A stretch of 64,000 nucleotides of DNA from Rhynchopus euleeides (GCA_963210315.1 OY723286.1:1178001-1242000), one strand, 5' to 3'; positions 44,701 through 55,222 are shown, numbered from the stretch's first letter. Program-made: numbers and translations. The notes: a model not told the origin generated them from the sequence alone.

Positions 44701-44987
44701 TTCTTCTTCTTGTGTTTGTGTTTTGACGCCTTCCCCACACAAGAAAAAGGAGGGGTGTGGCGGTGGCAGGGGGCGGTGCCAGCCAAGGCCCGCGCCGTGG
44801 GGCCAGCCTGGCGGGGCGCCGCGTGGCTGGCCCCGGCGGCATGGATGTACAAGGATATACCCTTCAATCCGTCAAGTGGTTCCCAGCTGCTGTGACGGGG
44901 GCACAGCCCTGCTGAGAGGCTTCCTTACAAAATTATTTTTTTTGCATCCTGGGCGGGGGCGGGGGCGGGGCGGGGGACGGGGGGTTA

Positions 44988-45091
44988 AAATACAAGGCGC
45001 ACGGATTCTATTCAAATTTTTGGGCTTTGCGGGTACTTTCTGCACCCAAAACCCCAAAAAGTTTGGAACACAAGCTGTAGGCCTTGTATTT
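44988..45091. repeat. Inverted-repeat unit (AAATACAAGGC arms)
   Basis: AAATACAAGGC (44988-44998) and its reverse complement GCCTTGTATTT (45081-45091) frame a 104-bp segment with further partial pairing (TTTTTGGGCTTTG with CCCCAAAAAG). It may be a small MITE-like relic. Confidence 0.5.
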
Positions 45092-45250
45092 GAACCCCTT
45101 CCGCCGCCCCCAGCCCAGGAAGCAAGGAAACAAACGCCGCACGCCGCAGGAGGGCAGAGGGCAGAGGACAGGCCCGGTACCCACCGCAGTCGCATGGTTT
45201 CAAGGCATGCCGACAGAAGCGCGCCTTGACGGCCCAGGGCGGAGTTATGA

Positions 45251-45277
45251 AATAGCCCCCCATATGTGGGGGCTATT
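45251..45277. repeat. Hairpin AATAGCCCCC / GGGGGCTATT
   Basis: Perfect 10-bp arms flank a 7-base CATATGT loop. The structure would be stable in DNA or RNA. It lies about 700 bp from the CAP-protein stop, so a role in that transcript's 3' end is possible but unproven. Confidence 0.6.
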
Positions 45278-45947
45278 CTCTCTCTGCCGCCGGGCCAGTG
45301 GGGAAAAAAAAAAGCGGAGGTGTCAGGTGTGTCATCAGCCACGGCCCGCCCGCACATGATGTGTGGCTGCGGTACGCTGGGATGGATGTAGCAAAGGGCA
45401 CAACAGCGCTGCTGAGAGGCGAGGGCGGGCACACCTGTGCCACAAGGACAAATATAAAATATATAAGCATCATGGCCATATGGCCGTATGGATCGCCGCA
45501 GGCAGAACAGAACAGGGGCAGGAGCACTCGAACCGATGTGGTGGTGAGGCGCCGCCGTAGCGAACAGAACAGACTGCCTGTGGGATGCAAAAAAGAAAAT
45601 GATATCCCGGTACAGCCGCAACAACAGGCGTGGGACCAGGGTACCGTAGAGAAGCAAATCGGGTAAAGGGTAAAGGGTAAAGGGGAGGGAGGGGGGAGAG
45701 GGAGAAATAATTGAGAGAGTGTGTGTGACCCCACCCGTCTCCACCCCCATCCCGTAAAGCATGAGATTCAGCCGTGCCCTGCCGCACGCCGCACGTGCTG
45801 CCCTGGGTCTCTGCCCCGACCTCGAGGTGTATTCGAGCGAAGCAGGACACTCCAGGCACGCACAGCAGCAGCAGCAGCTGCAGAGCCTGGTTCCGTTCCC
45901 GTTCCCGTCCCCGTTCCCAGTGCACACAACTGGGATGATCTGCTGCC

Positions 45948-48152
45948 TCACGCCCCACACGTGTCCAGCTCAAACGAGGTCACCTCGCCGTCCAGCGGGC
46001 TGTCATGTGACCAGTGGCTCAGCCCGATGAGGTTGCCGTTCCGCTGCACGGCAGGCGGTGCAGCGACGGGCCCCTGTGCACACAGAGCACCGTCCACATA
46101 CATCGCCGCCTTTCCGTTGAGCACAGACGCCTCGAAGGCAAAGGTGCGCCCCAGAGGTGCCTGCCTGTCGCATGTGATGGAATGCGAACGGGTGCCCACA
46201 AACACGAACAGCGACAGCTTGCCGCTCGACCCGTGCTGTGTGACAAGCACGTTGTCCCGCGGACGCCCGTTCCCAAAGTCAAACACACGCGCATATCTGC
46301 CGTACGTGTTGATCAGAACACGGGCCGTCACACGGAAGTTCCCGCCGAACGTCAGCGGCGCGTTCTGGTCAAACGTGTCGGCAGACTGGAATGACACAAC
46401 CCGCACCGCCTGTGGGCACTCAGTGTGCGCCGGGTCGACGGGTGCGGGGGGGGTCGCAACAGGCGGAGGTACAGGCGTGGCCGTGCTGGGCGCTGCGGTC
46501 GTCGGGGGTGCAGGTGTCGCTGTGTTGGGCACTGCGGTCGCAGGGGGTGCAGGTGTCGCTGTGTTGGGCGCTGCAGTCGCAGGGGGTGTAGGTGTAGCTG
46601 TGTTGGGCACTGCGGTCGTAGGGGGTGCAGGTGTAGCTGTGCTCGGCACTGCAGTCGGGACAGCGTCCGGCAGCGGAGTCGCCGAGGGGACTGCGTTGTG
46701 AGGCCCGCACATGTGCAGCTGAAACGAGCTCAGCTCGCCGTTGAGCTTGCCGTCGGTGCCCTTGTGGTGTATGTTCGGGTGGGCCTTCCCGATGAGGTTG
46801 ATATTCCGCTGCACGAGACGCGGTGCAGCGACGGGCCCCTCTGCGCACAATTTACCATTCACATACAGCGCCCCATGTCCGTCGATCACAGACGCCTCGA
46901 AGGTAAAGCTCCCACTCAGAGGTACATGCCTGGGGCAGCTGATGGACTGCCAACGGGTGCCCACAAGTACGGACAGCGTCAGGTGGCCGGTCGTCTGGTA
47001 CTGATGGACAACCACGTTGTCCTTCGCAGCCCCGTTCCCAAAGTTAAACATCGGCGCATCGCGGGTGAGCAGTCCGACAGAAGCAGTGCCCGTCACAAGG
47101 AAGTTCCCGCCGAACGTCAGCGGCGCGTTCTGGTCAAACGTGTCGGCAGAGTGGAATGACGCAACCCGCACCGCGTCTGGGCACTCGGTGTGCGCCGCGT
47201 CCGCGGGTGTGTGCGTCAGAGGTGCAGGTGTAGCTGTGCTAGTCGGGGCCGGGACTGGGGTGTAACTGTTCCCCTCTGCCGTGCAGACCCGCACTGGGCG
47301 CCCCAGCCCGTCGTGGCACTGCGCCACGGTATCGTTGTACGTGTTGCTCAGGTGGTACAGCGGGTTGATCCCCCCCGTGCACAGGTGATCGTCGCAGATG
47401 TACGAGTCATGAGGGCCAGAGTAGCTACACGCGGCGCAGACGGAGGCATAGTATGCATTAATCCCGTCCTCATACGGGTAGCCCGCGTCCATCGGAGGCC
47501 AGTAGTTGCACTGCACCACCACCCCCGACTTCCACTCGCCAGGTGCTCCCACGATCCCGTGCGGGCAGGCAGATGCCGCGCAGCCGATGTAGCGCGTCTT
47601 GGCGCTAAGCACCTGGGCCCAGTGCCCGCATGTATCCGCATAGCAGACCTTCCGACCCCAGTCGAACAGGTCCCCCTCAGCCGCCCAATTGTCCACAGCG
47701 CTTGCCACATACTTCGATCTGTCCTTTGACTCCGTGAACAGGTCCTCGTTGTTCTTAAAAAGTGCGACATTTTCCCCTGCGGTCAGAGGCGTTGTCCATC
47801 CGTACGACACCTTGTCCCTTATCTCCTCGTAGTCTGCATTGATCCCACCCGATCCACCGAAGTGCCCGTAGTAGCAGTTGGCCGCCCGCTTCTTCGCCAT
47901 CGCCTCCAGACCGGGGTCCCAGTACATCTCCTGGATCCCGGCAGCGAAAGGGTGCCCTATGCCCTGCCCGCCCTTCGCCCACAACCTTCGCTTTGCGTTG
48001 TGCGCATCCAGCAGTGCCCGCTTCTCCTCCACACTCAGCTCAAGGTCGACACCAGGTGCGCCCTGCGCAAAGCTGCCGCACCACGCCGCTACCGCCGCAC
48101 CGACTAGCACCATCCGCCATGGGCGTGGGCGGCACGCGCTGCCGTGCTGCAT
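45948..48152 (-). CDS. Secreted CAP/SCP-domain protein with two lectin-like repeats
   Basis: The start at 48152 gives a signal peptide (VLVGAAVAAWCGSFAQG) and 734 residues. The CAP (CRISP/SCP) domain spans about 40-240: LLDAHNAKRRLWA, ANCYYGH, GENVALF, CGHWAQVL and VVVQCNYWPP, matching the CAP signature GH(Y/F)xQ(V/L) and its cavity histidines. A Cys-rich hinge follows. Two homologous roughly 165-residue units (about 325-500 and 560-734) both begin HTEC..AVRV.SF.SADTFDQN and end in .L.GE..SF.L..CG. They look like concanavalin-A/LamG-like beta sandwiches and are joined by a Thr/Ala/Pro repeat linker (ATPAPPTTAVPNT units). CAP proteins bind sterols or lipids or act as proteases; which applies here is unknown. 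Confidence 0.85.
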   Translation of the reverse strand: MQHGSACRPRPWRMVLVGAAVAAWCGSFAQGAPGVDLELSVEEKRALLDAHNAKRRLWAKGGQGIGHPFAAGIQEMYWDPGLEAMAKKRAANCYYGHFGGSGGINADYEEIRDKVSYGWTTPLTAGENVALFKNNEDLFTESKDRSKYVASAVDNWAAEGDLFDWGRKVCYADTCGHWAQVLSAKTRYIGCAASACPHGIVGAPGEWKSGVVVQCNYWPPMDAGYPYEDGINAYYASVCAACSYSGPHDSYICDDHLCTGGINPLYHLSNTYNDTVAQCHDGLGRPVRVCTAEGNSYTPVPAPTSTATPAPLTHTPADAAHTECPDAVRVASFHSADTFDQNAPLTFGGNFLVTGTASVGLLTRDAPMFNFGNGAAKDNVVVHQYQTTGHLTLSVLVGTRWQSISCPRHVPLSGSFTFEASVIDGHGALYVNGKLCAEGPVAAPRLVQRNINLIGKAHPNIHHKGTDGKLNGELSSFQLHMCGPHNAVPSATPLPDAVPTAVPSTATPAPPTTAVPNTATPTPPATAAPNTATPAPPATAVPNTATPAPPTTAAPSTATPVPPPVATPPAPVDPAHTECPQAVRVVSFQSADTFDQNAPLTFGGNFRVTARVLINTYGRYARVFDFGNGRPRDNVLVTQHGSSGKLSLFVFVGTRSHSITCDRQAPLGRTFAFEASVLNGKAAMYVDGALCAQGPVAAPPAVQRNGNLIGLSHWSHDSPLDGEVTSFELDTCGA

Positions 48153-48239
48153 AGCTGGGGCTGTGAAGGGGGGGGGGGGGGGACGCTGTCCGGTCCCGGT
48201 ATCTGCGGTAGTGTGCGGGTGCGGTGGTGCTGCGATCGA

Positions 48240-48395
48240 GCAAAATCAAATCAACTCAACTCAAACCGCCGTTGCAAAGAAGAGCTTCATCTGCGGCAGG
48301 GGGGTCGGGGCGTGCGTGACGAACGGGGCAGTGTAGTGGATGCGCTGCGGCATTTCATCTGCTTCCGTTGATCCCGGTGATCCGGTTGCTTCCGC
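48240..48395 (-). repeat. Dispersed 140-bp repeat, copy 2 (upstream of CAP gene)
   Basis: This matches 44555-44700 almost base for base and ends before CGCTCTCTTTTTGG. It sits just upstream of the CAP start codon, and so within its likely promoter or 5' UTR. Confidence 0.8.
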
Positions 48396-48522
48396 TCTCT
48401 TTTTGGTCCGATCGGATCGTGTCCGTAGCGTGCGGAAGGCGGTACAATGGCACATGTCAGCGTCAGGCAGGGAAACATTGTCCGAGTCACTCTGCGCTCA
48501 GACCAGGTGAGGGTGAACCGGA

Positions 48523-48574
48523 ATGCCGGCATCTCCGTGTGCTGAGACACCGCAAGCAGGACAGACTTCCCCAT
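48523..48574 (-). pseudogene. DJ-1-like 5' fragment
   Basis: From an ATG at 48574 the frame reads MGKSVLLAVSQHTEMPA, the first 17 codons of the DJ-1-like genes with one substitution (V8A), then diverges. The 5' UTR-like sequence before it also matches (TTTGTGTTGT, GTACGGTGCGGGA). It is a relic of another copy. Confidence 0.85.
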
Positions 48575-49150
48575 CGTTGCTTTGTGTTGTGTTGTCGGTA
48601 CGGTGCGGGAGACGGTGCATACACACACGTCCACACTGCACTGCGCGCACCGGGATGTAGCCACTCATGCTGCTGCACGTAGTGGCACAGGGCACAGGAC
48701 ATAGAGGACACAACAGCAAGCAGAAACAGCGAGATGAAACAGCAAGAAGCGAAGTGCCACGTGGGCCCGCACGAGGCACAGCACAAGGCTGTGCCTCTGG
48801 CCTACGCGGTGACGGCGGACACCACCCCACCGCCGACAGGCAGAGCCGCCAGCAGCGTTGGTGTGGGTGGTGTGGGGCGTGCCCCGATTCTACCATGCAG
48901 GGTCACACGTGGCAGCAGCACAAAATGAGGCGAAACGAAGCGTAAACAAAGCAAAGGCAGAACACCGTCAGGCAGCTCCGCAATAAACATCGGAGGCACA
49001 CATGCATGTGTGGACATGCACGGACAGATGCGTATGCGCACGGTGGGTATCGCATCGAGAGCAGGTGCTCGATGTGCGTTCTACACTGCAGCAAAAGCCA
49101 CACGCGTGGCTGTGCGTGTGCGTGTGCGTGCAGGTGGGTGGAGGGGATCA
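48575..49150. other. Intergenic, nothing recognised
   Basis: The first 50 bp resemble the DJ-1-like 5' UTR (relic). The remainder has no supported gene or repeat. Confidence 0.5.
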
Positions 49151-49651
49151 TCACCTGCGGAGGTGCGCCTTCGCCCTGCACGTGATGCGGCTGCAGCACA
49201 CTGCCTTGCGCTCGCACACCCCAGACGCAAAGTCCGCTCCGGTGCACACCGAATCCGCGACCTCCTCGAACCCGGTCTCGCACGTCGCGATCGCAAGGCA
49301 GCAGATCGCAGGCGCGTCCGTGGGGGCGGCAGGCCGGCAGAAGCCCCACCCGAACACCTCGCGGCACTCGTACCCTGCGCGGCACTGCACCACGGCACAC
49401 CCACGGGGCAGCACCCACGACGGCAGGCACACCCCCAGGCCCCCGATCGCAGCGCACTGCGTCCCCTCCAGGCACGTCACCGCCGCACACGGGTTCGTCG
49501 TGGCATCCACGCAGTGCCCCACACCGTCCTCCTCCACGCACGTCCACCCCTGCGGGCACGACGTGGCCGCACACCCGGCAGTGTGCCCCGGCAGCTGTGC
49601 GTTGGCACCGGCCCACGCCACAGCGGCAACAAGTGCGATACGGCTCAGCAT
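49151..49651 (-). CDS. Secreted Cys-rich repeat protein (166 aa)
   Basis: The start at 49651 (MLSRIALVAAVAWAGANA) gives a signal peptide. The mature protein has about 20 cysteines in repeated units of the pattern C..T.CP.G..C....G.G.C (for example AATSCPQGWTCVEEDGVGHC, AAVTCLEGTQCAAIGGLGVC and AVVQCRAGYECREVFGWGFC). These recall follistatin/EGF-like or antistasin-like short disulfide modules, but I cannot assign one. The C-terminal part (ICCLAIATCETGF..., KAVCCSRITC) is a different Cys spacing. The sequence CACCTCCGCAG followed by GTGATG at the end could hold a splice site, so the 3' end is uncertain. Confidence 0.7.
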   Translation of the reverse strand: MLSRIALVAAVAWAGANAQLPGHTAGCAATSCPQGWTCVEEDGVGHCVDATTNPCAAVTCLEGTQCAAIGGLGVCLPSWVLPRGCAVVQCRAGYECREVFGWGFCRPAAPTDAPAICCLAIATCETGFEEVADSVCTGADFASGVCERKAVCCSRITCRAKAHLRR

Positions 49652-50177
49652 TGTGTGTGTTGGGTGTGTGTGGGTGGATGGCTCTGTGTGTGTAGCTGTG
49701 GATGTGCTGGGCGCATTCAGTCAGCAGAGCGCAGCATGCGAGACAACAGGTCCTTCCAGCATACCCGCCTCTTTGTCGGGCAGCTGCAGAATATTCCGAC
49801 GTGCGTTGTATAAACCATCACTTCGCCTGGCACCTGGTGGGGTAAGGCGATGTGGCGGCTGGCTGCACTGCACAGGGGCAGAGCAACCTCATCCTGCCAC
49901 TGCCTGGACCCACAGCAGAGCTGGGCTGCACTCAAACACAATCTACGACAATCGCAGCACAGCTGCAGCGCTGCCTCTGCTCGAGACATGCTGCAGCAAG
50001 TGCAACGTGTGTCTTGTATGGAAAAAACACAGGAGGTAACTCAGTGCAACCCACTTCCGAAGCAAGACATCGGGTTTGCTCAGCTTATCTTATCGGGGTT
50101 GTGTATTCACGCAAACAATAGCTCGATTAAACAAGACAGTGTCACACACAGAGAGAGCAGCGTCGAGGAGGCGGTCA
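49652..50177. other. Intergenic, nothing recognised
   Basis: TG-rich near 49,655-49,700 (upstream of the Cys-rich gene); nothing else supported. Confidence 0.5.
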
Positions 50178-50456
50178 TCACTTGCCAGGGAACTGTGCGT
50201 TCTTCTGCTGCTCAAGCAGCTCCTGGAACTTCTGCTTGAAGTGCGCCGAGTGGTCACGCATCTTCTTGTTGAACTTGTCGGTGTGCTCCTTGATCATCTT
50301 CTCGAACTTGTCGTAGTGCTCCTTCATCTCGGGCGACAGCGTGCTCTCGTCAGGCTTGTCAGCGAAGAACTTCTTGTTCTGCTCCTCCATCTTCTTCCCG
50401 AACTCCGCATCGAGGCGGTCCAGCTTGTCGGAGAACTCCTGGTACGTCGTGCACAT
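50178..50456 (-). CDS. Small charged helical protein (92 aa)
   Basis: The start MCTTYQEFSDKL at 50456 gives 92 residues ending KNAQFPGK. It is almost entirely amphipathic helix: FSDKLDRLDAEFGKKM, then EQNKKFFADK, KEHYDKFEKMIKEHTDKF and KKMRDHSAHFKQKFQELL. An approximate 11-residue repeat (EH-DKF-KKM) is visible. There is no signal peptide or metal motif. I do not recognise the family; a coiled-coil or membrane-surface role is possible. Clean codon usage supports it as a real gene. A further in-frame ATG upstream at 50543 would add 29 atypical residues. Confidence 0.7.
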   Translation of the reverse strand: MCTTYQEFSDKLDRLDAEFGKKMEEQNKKFFADKPDESTLSPEMKEHYDKFEKMIKEHTDKFNKKMRDHSAHFKQKFQELLEQQKNAQFPGK

Positions 50457-51374
50457 CTTGAGTGTCTTTGTGTGTGGGGCTTGTGTCTGTGTGGAAGGGG
50501 TGTGCTGGTCGTGAGAGTTGCCGCTCAAGGATCCCAGCGCCAAGAGTTCATCAGAGGTGGGATGTGGGGTTGTGGGAGGGCCTCACCGCAACAAATGACC
50601 TCGAGAGTCGAGAGGAGGTGCATATCCCAACCGCCGTGTGTGTGGATGCCCGCACACACCTGCCAGGCCTTGTCTACAGTGTGTCTCTGGAAGGCAGCGC
50701 CTGCACATGTGTGCGTGTCGGTCTGTGGCGCTGCAAGACGCTGAAACATCAAAGATCAAACCTGAAGCAGAAACACTTCAGGCAGCGAAAGGTGGAACAA
50801 GATGCCACATGGGCAAACAAACAGCGCTTGGCACAGATGACCAAGCAACGGGAATACAAACAGCAAAAAGCCTCAGTACTGCATTGCCGACATTGTATCG
50901 GCAGTGCTGTCTATGGGAAACAAACAATGAAGCGAGGATCTGCCGGGGTCTATAGCAAGAATGGCAGCAAGGATCAGAACTTTCGGAAGCGGGTGAGTGC
51001 GTGAGAGCCAGAATGGACGCACCACGTGCACACACCCACACCCATACCGTGACGGTGCGAGTGTGAGCAACACGATACGGTGCGGTGCGGCTCCGCGGTC
51101 TCGGCCTCCCAGGCGAGGGCATTACGCCTACGCCGCTGTGTTCAGATTCGTACTTTCGTTTCAGTTCATTCAGCGAGACAAGACAACACAAGAATAAGGA
51201 ACAAGTGGAGACGTGCCGTATGTGGGTTGTGTGAGACACACACAGACACAGAAACCAGTGTGGTGGTTGTCAGGCGAGTTGAACACATGAAGAAGAGAAG
51301 AAGATGTGGAGTGGATTGATCAAACAGAACCATCAGAAACAAGACTTGTCACACTGTGATCAGACCACATCAGA
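50457..51374. other. Intergenic, nothing recognised
   Basis: No ORF with domain features and no named repeat. Confidence 0.5.
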
Positions 51375-53412
51375 TCACATGCCAAGCTCCTGGACATGGC
51401 GCCAGGCAGCAAGGTAGTGGGTGTTGAACTGCTGGCGGTTCTGGGCGAACTGGCGCACAATGTTGCGCAGCCGGTTGTCCGCACGCATCACCATGTCGAT
51501 GGGGAGCATGGTGAAGCGGCCGCCGGGCCCGCCGCGGTACTGCAGGTCCGTCCGGCCCTGCTGGGCTGTGCCGCGGCCCCAGTTCCCGTTCTCCAGGTTG
51601 AAGAAGCACTCGTTCCCGAAGACCAGGTTGTTTGCGGTCCACACACCCTCGTTGTTGCTGACCTCTGTGTGCATCCCGCCCATCTGATGTCCTCCCATGA
51701 GCGCGCAGTAATTGTTTTTCTACTGGCATGCTGCATCTCACCGGTGCACGAGCCAGCCCGTAGTGCATGGGGGTTGGGCAGGGTGCGGAACATCAAAAAC
51801 AGCAAGTCAATAGGGAGTCCCAGGCACTACGTGTGAGAGAGAATGTGGAAGCTAGTCTGACCGGGGGTAAAAGTAAAAACAAGGCAAAGTAGGTCATCAG
51901 AAGCAACTAAACAGTAAAGGCATTTTTTCGCGTCGCCGGCATGTACTTGGCAGGGCACCTGAATCCCCCGAAGGGCTCCCTGCACAGTACACAGCGGTCC
52001 TTTCTCCCCCGACCCCGTGTCCCAACCCGTTACGGCGGGTCATTCACAAAAGACCCCGCGCATTGCGGAGCTGTGGCCTGCCCGTCCCTTCCTCCCTCCT
52101 GTCCGCCCTGGGCCCCCGGTCAGTGTAAAGGTATGGAAAGGCATGAATTACCTACCCCCGCTCTGCGGTGGTGGTGCGCTCTACGAGCACCCTGTCTCGG
52201 GCCTCCGATCAGTGGTGGCCCGACCTCCCGGGTTGTTCGGTCTCCGGGTTGCCCCTTCTTGGACCAGGTCGCTCTTCCGGCTCCAGGTCTTCTGGACCCT
52301 TCAGCACCGAGGGAGCCACCCCACCGCCAGATTAGTTTCTCTCGCTTCCCCAGGGTGCCTAGGCCTGGGGAGAAAGCAGCGAGATACTCACAGGGGACCC
52401 CACGAGAAGGAGTCTGGTCAGGTTTGCGTCCAACCACCGAAGTGCAATGGTGGTCCTGTAGGGATTTCAAGCTAAGACTCGGCTCTTGGTCCTACAGCCC
52501 ATGTCCTCCCATGAGCGCGACAGCCTTATGCAAGGCCAGCGCGTCCCTGTCCAGGCTGATGTCGAGGCGCTCAAACACGTCGAAGAAGTGCTGCAGCGTG
52601 TCCGGGTGCGGGAAGTTGTCGTTGTTGAATCGCTTCTGCGGGATGCGCGACGCGTCCCCCACACACAGCCGCCCGGTCTCCGCCGGTGCCGTGAAGTCGC
52701 GCCGCCCGGGCCGCCAGAACAGCGACGGGGACCCCATGTACTCGTGCGCCACGTTCCCGGCCAGCTGGTACAGGTCTGCGTACGTGATGAAGGGGTGTGC
52801 ACGCTTCACCGCCTCCAGCGGGTCCGTCACAAGCGACATGATCGTGTTGTCCGCGATCCGGTTCTCGGGTGCCGTGCGCAGGCACCCCCCGACAGGGCCG
52901 CCCACAGGGCGTGCAGACGCGTCGTACGTCGTCACCGCGTGGAACGCCATCCGCACAAACAGCGGCCGCAGCTCTTCGGGGCTCGACTCGATCAGCTGCC
53001 CGATCGACTGCACCACGGGCTGGTACCGCGCACGTGCAGACGCGAGGATCGCCCGACCCGGCTGTGTCCTGGGCGGCCCGCTCTGTGCGGGTGTGGGTGC
53101 CGTGGGTGGCGGCACGGGCACAGGTGCAGGTGCAGGTGCAGGTGCGGGAGCGGGCGCTGGTGCAGGAACCCTGCCACCGCCCCTGCCACCACGCCCGCCC
53201 CTGCCCCCGCGTCCACCTCCCGTCACAGGTGGCACAGGCACAGGCGCCGGTGCAGGTCGAGGCTGAGGTGCAGGTGCAGGGGCGGGTGCTGGTGCCCCAC
53301 CACCACCACGCCCACCACCGCCACCCCGGCCTCCGCGTCCACCACGCTGTGCCTGCACACCAGTCAGCTGCACGGCAAGCAGCGCCACCAGCACCACAGC
53401 GGTAGACCTCAT
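51375..53412 (-). pseudogene. Secreted class I-type haem peroxidase with Arg/Gly/Pro-rich linker, interrupted
   Basis: The start at 53412 (MRSTAVVLVALLAVQLTGVQA) gives a signal peptide. A long low-complexity RGG and Pro/Ala linker follows, then an ascorbate/cytochrome c peroxidase-like domain. Motifs are distal RMAFHA, the RPVGGPVGGC loop, HPFITYADLYQLAGNVAHEY, GRRD, and the proximal LMGGH followed after the insertion by QMGGMHTEV and the C-terminal half to HVQELGM. Removing the insertion and one target copy leaves 1,224 nt, or 408 whole codons, so the only visible lesion is the 0.8-kb insertion at the proximal histidine. It is a paralogue of 62840-63850. Such enzymes oxidise phenolics, metals or other donors with peroxide outside the cell. 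Confidence 0.85.
51706..52500 (-). mobile_element. Retroposon-like insertion in peroxidase gene, 19-bp target duplication
   Basis: Identical copies of ATGTCCTCCCATGAGCGCG lie at 51687-51705 and 52501-52519. The 795-bp insert shares about 100 bp of clear homology with the astacin insertion (TTCAGCACCGAGG, CCACCCCACCGC, GACCAGGTC). It introduces a stop soon after the proximal histidine codon. There is no recognisable ORF and no obvious terminal poly(A). SINE-like or truncated LINE is the likeliest class. Confidence 0.7.
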
Positions 53413-53973
53413 TCTGAGTGACTTGCAAGCAATCTGCAGGTGTGATGAGGTGTGTTGATTGGTGGGTGGGTCGCGACAACAGGAACAGAACTGTGTGTGT
53501 GCACGCCCTGCCACACCCTGCATCGCTCCTGTCCACATGTGGCATCACAAGGCTGGGGCTGCTATGGGGGTCGACCGAGGCACACTGTTGCTGTGACAGA
53601 TGGTTTCTCCGCCTGACGCGGTTCGGACCAGGAGTCCGATCGCGAGAACACGGACTCACATCACAGTGTCTGGCTGGCCGGCGCCTGTATTGGCAGGCGC
53701 CTGGCCAGCCGTCGGGAGTACGAAAAGCAGCTGGCTCTCTTGCTGATGCGGAAGAGAACAGAAGAAGGGCAAGGAAGGGGAACAAACCCTGCACGTGCGT
53801 CATGAACAGGGGCAGGTGGTTCATGACAGCGTGCACCCGAGCTAGACACCCACACTGTGGGACACAATATTCGAAGCTAGTTGGTCACACCACGTCGAGC
53901 CGTGGCGTGTTTGTATCGAAACACACAGACACCGGCAATCTGTATCACGACAGGCACAGAATAACAGACAGCA

Positions 53974-54746
53974 TCACTTGCTGAGCACCGACACAACGTC
54001 CTTGGCGGTGGCAGTCGCAGACCCGGGGTTCTGCCCCGTCACCAGACGCTCGTCCACAACGGACAGCTCACCCCAGTCCTTGACGGAGACAAACTTCGCC
54101 CCGCGCTCCTTCAGCGTCGTCTCCAGCATGAAGGGCATCACCTCCGACTTCGCCACAGCGTCCTCCTCGGTGTTGGTGAACCCGCCCACAAACTTCCCGG
54201 CAACCAGGTACTCCCCGGACGACAGCTTCACGTTGACGAGCGCAGCAGGGCCGTGGCACACGGCGGCCACAACACCTCCCTTCTCGTAGATCGCAGTTGC
54301 CGCCTTGTTCTGCGCCTCACAGTCGGGGAAGTCCCACATCACCCCGTGCCCGCCCGCGTAGAAGATGGCGTCGTACTGTGCGGCAGGCTTCGGCAGCTCT
54401 GCGAGCGACACGGTGGCCAGGGACTTCCCCTCCTTCATGTGCTGCTCCTTGAACTTCTGCGACTCGGCGTCCCCAGCGAAGCCCTGCGTGTGGCGGTGCG
54501 GGAGTTGCAACATCAGTGCGGCACAGCCGTGCATACCTCGAGGCTCGACACGTCGCACCCCGCATCCCCACCCTTCGGGCTGACAAACACCACGTCGTAC
54601 CCAGCAGCCTTGAACACGGCGTAGGGGTGCGCCACCTCCGGCAGGTACCACCCGGTCGCCGTCGGCACCACTCCCTCCTTCTTCTGCGCCGCCGTGGCCG
54701 GCATCTCCGTGTGCTGCGACACCACAAGCAGGACAGACTTCCCCAT
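53974..54746 (-). CDS. DJ-1/PfpI-like protein, copy C
   Basis: Exon 1 is 54746-54537, the intron is 54536-54484 (53 nt) and exon 2 is 54483-53974, giving 239 residues with the same motifs as copy B (Glu37, Cys146-His147, TGQNPGSA). The flanks also match copy B for several hundred bases on the 3' side (for example GGAACAAACCCTGCACGTGC), so the duplicated block runs from about 53,575 to 55,190. It appears intact. Confidence 0.9.
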
Positions 54747-54864
54747 TGTTAGTTTGTTTTGTGTTGTGGGTACGGTGTGGGAAACTGTGTGTGTATGGGT
54801 GTCTTGGTGGGTGGGTGGGTGGGGCACGACATTGAACAGGAACAGAACACACACCCTGCAGGCG

Positions 54865-55222
54865 GACTAGCGTCTCGTCTTTCGTGTCTAGCCCAGTCCA
54901 TTGACCCCGCATCGACGTGTGGCGATTGCGAAGCTGGTTGATTCCAGGCACTCCATCCGGTGCATGTGTTTGGAGTGCAGCCTATCTCCCCGACCAGTTC
55001 AACTGCCTCCCGCACAGGGACTGCGGGTCGGTGCAGCAGGGGCAGAGCGATGGAGGGGTGGCGCCTCAAGGCACAGTGCTGCATGCATCCAGATGCCAGC
55101 ACACCGCTGTCTCGGACGTGTGTAAGTACGACAAGACCGATCATTCGGACACAAGCCGTGACTCTAGGACACCCCTTGCAATGTAATGAACACAACACAA
55201 TATGATCACAGCCAAGCGCAAG
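54865..55222 (-). repeat. Upstream cassette copy 4 (before DJ-1 copy C)
   Basis: This is the shared cassette, about 120 bp upstream of DJ-1 copy C. The tail GATCACAGCCAAGCGCAAGA at 55203 is shared with the copy at 28097 but not with copies 2 and 3. Confidence 0.85.

Larger units (their letters stand above)
44701..45947. other. Gene-less interval with inverted repeats
   Basis: No supported gene. It holds two inverted repeats listed separately and G-rich stretches (44950-44985). The 45660-45690 patch repeats GGGTAAA. Long frames here are low-complexity. Confidence 0.55.

Noticed and set aside
51706-52500. Intron in the peroxidase gene
   Set aside because: No splice pair restores the frame, and a 19-bp target duplication flanks it.
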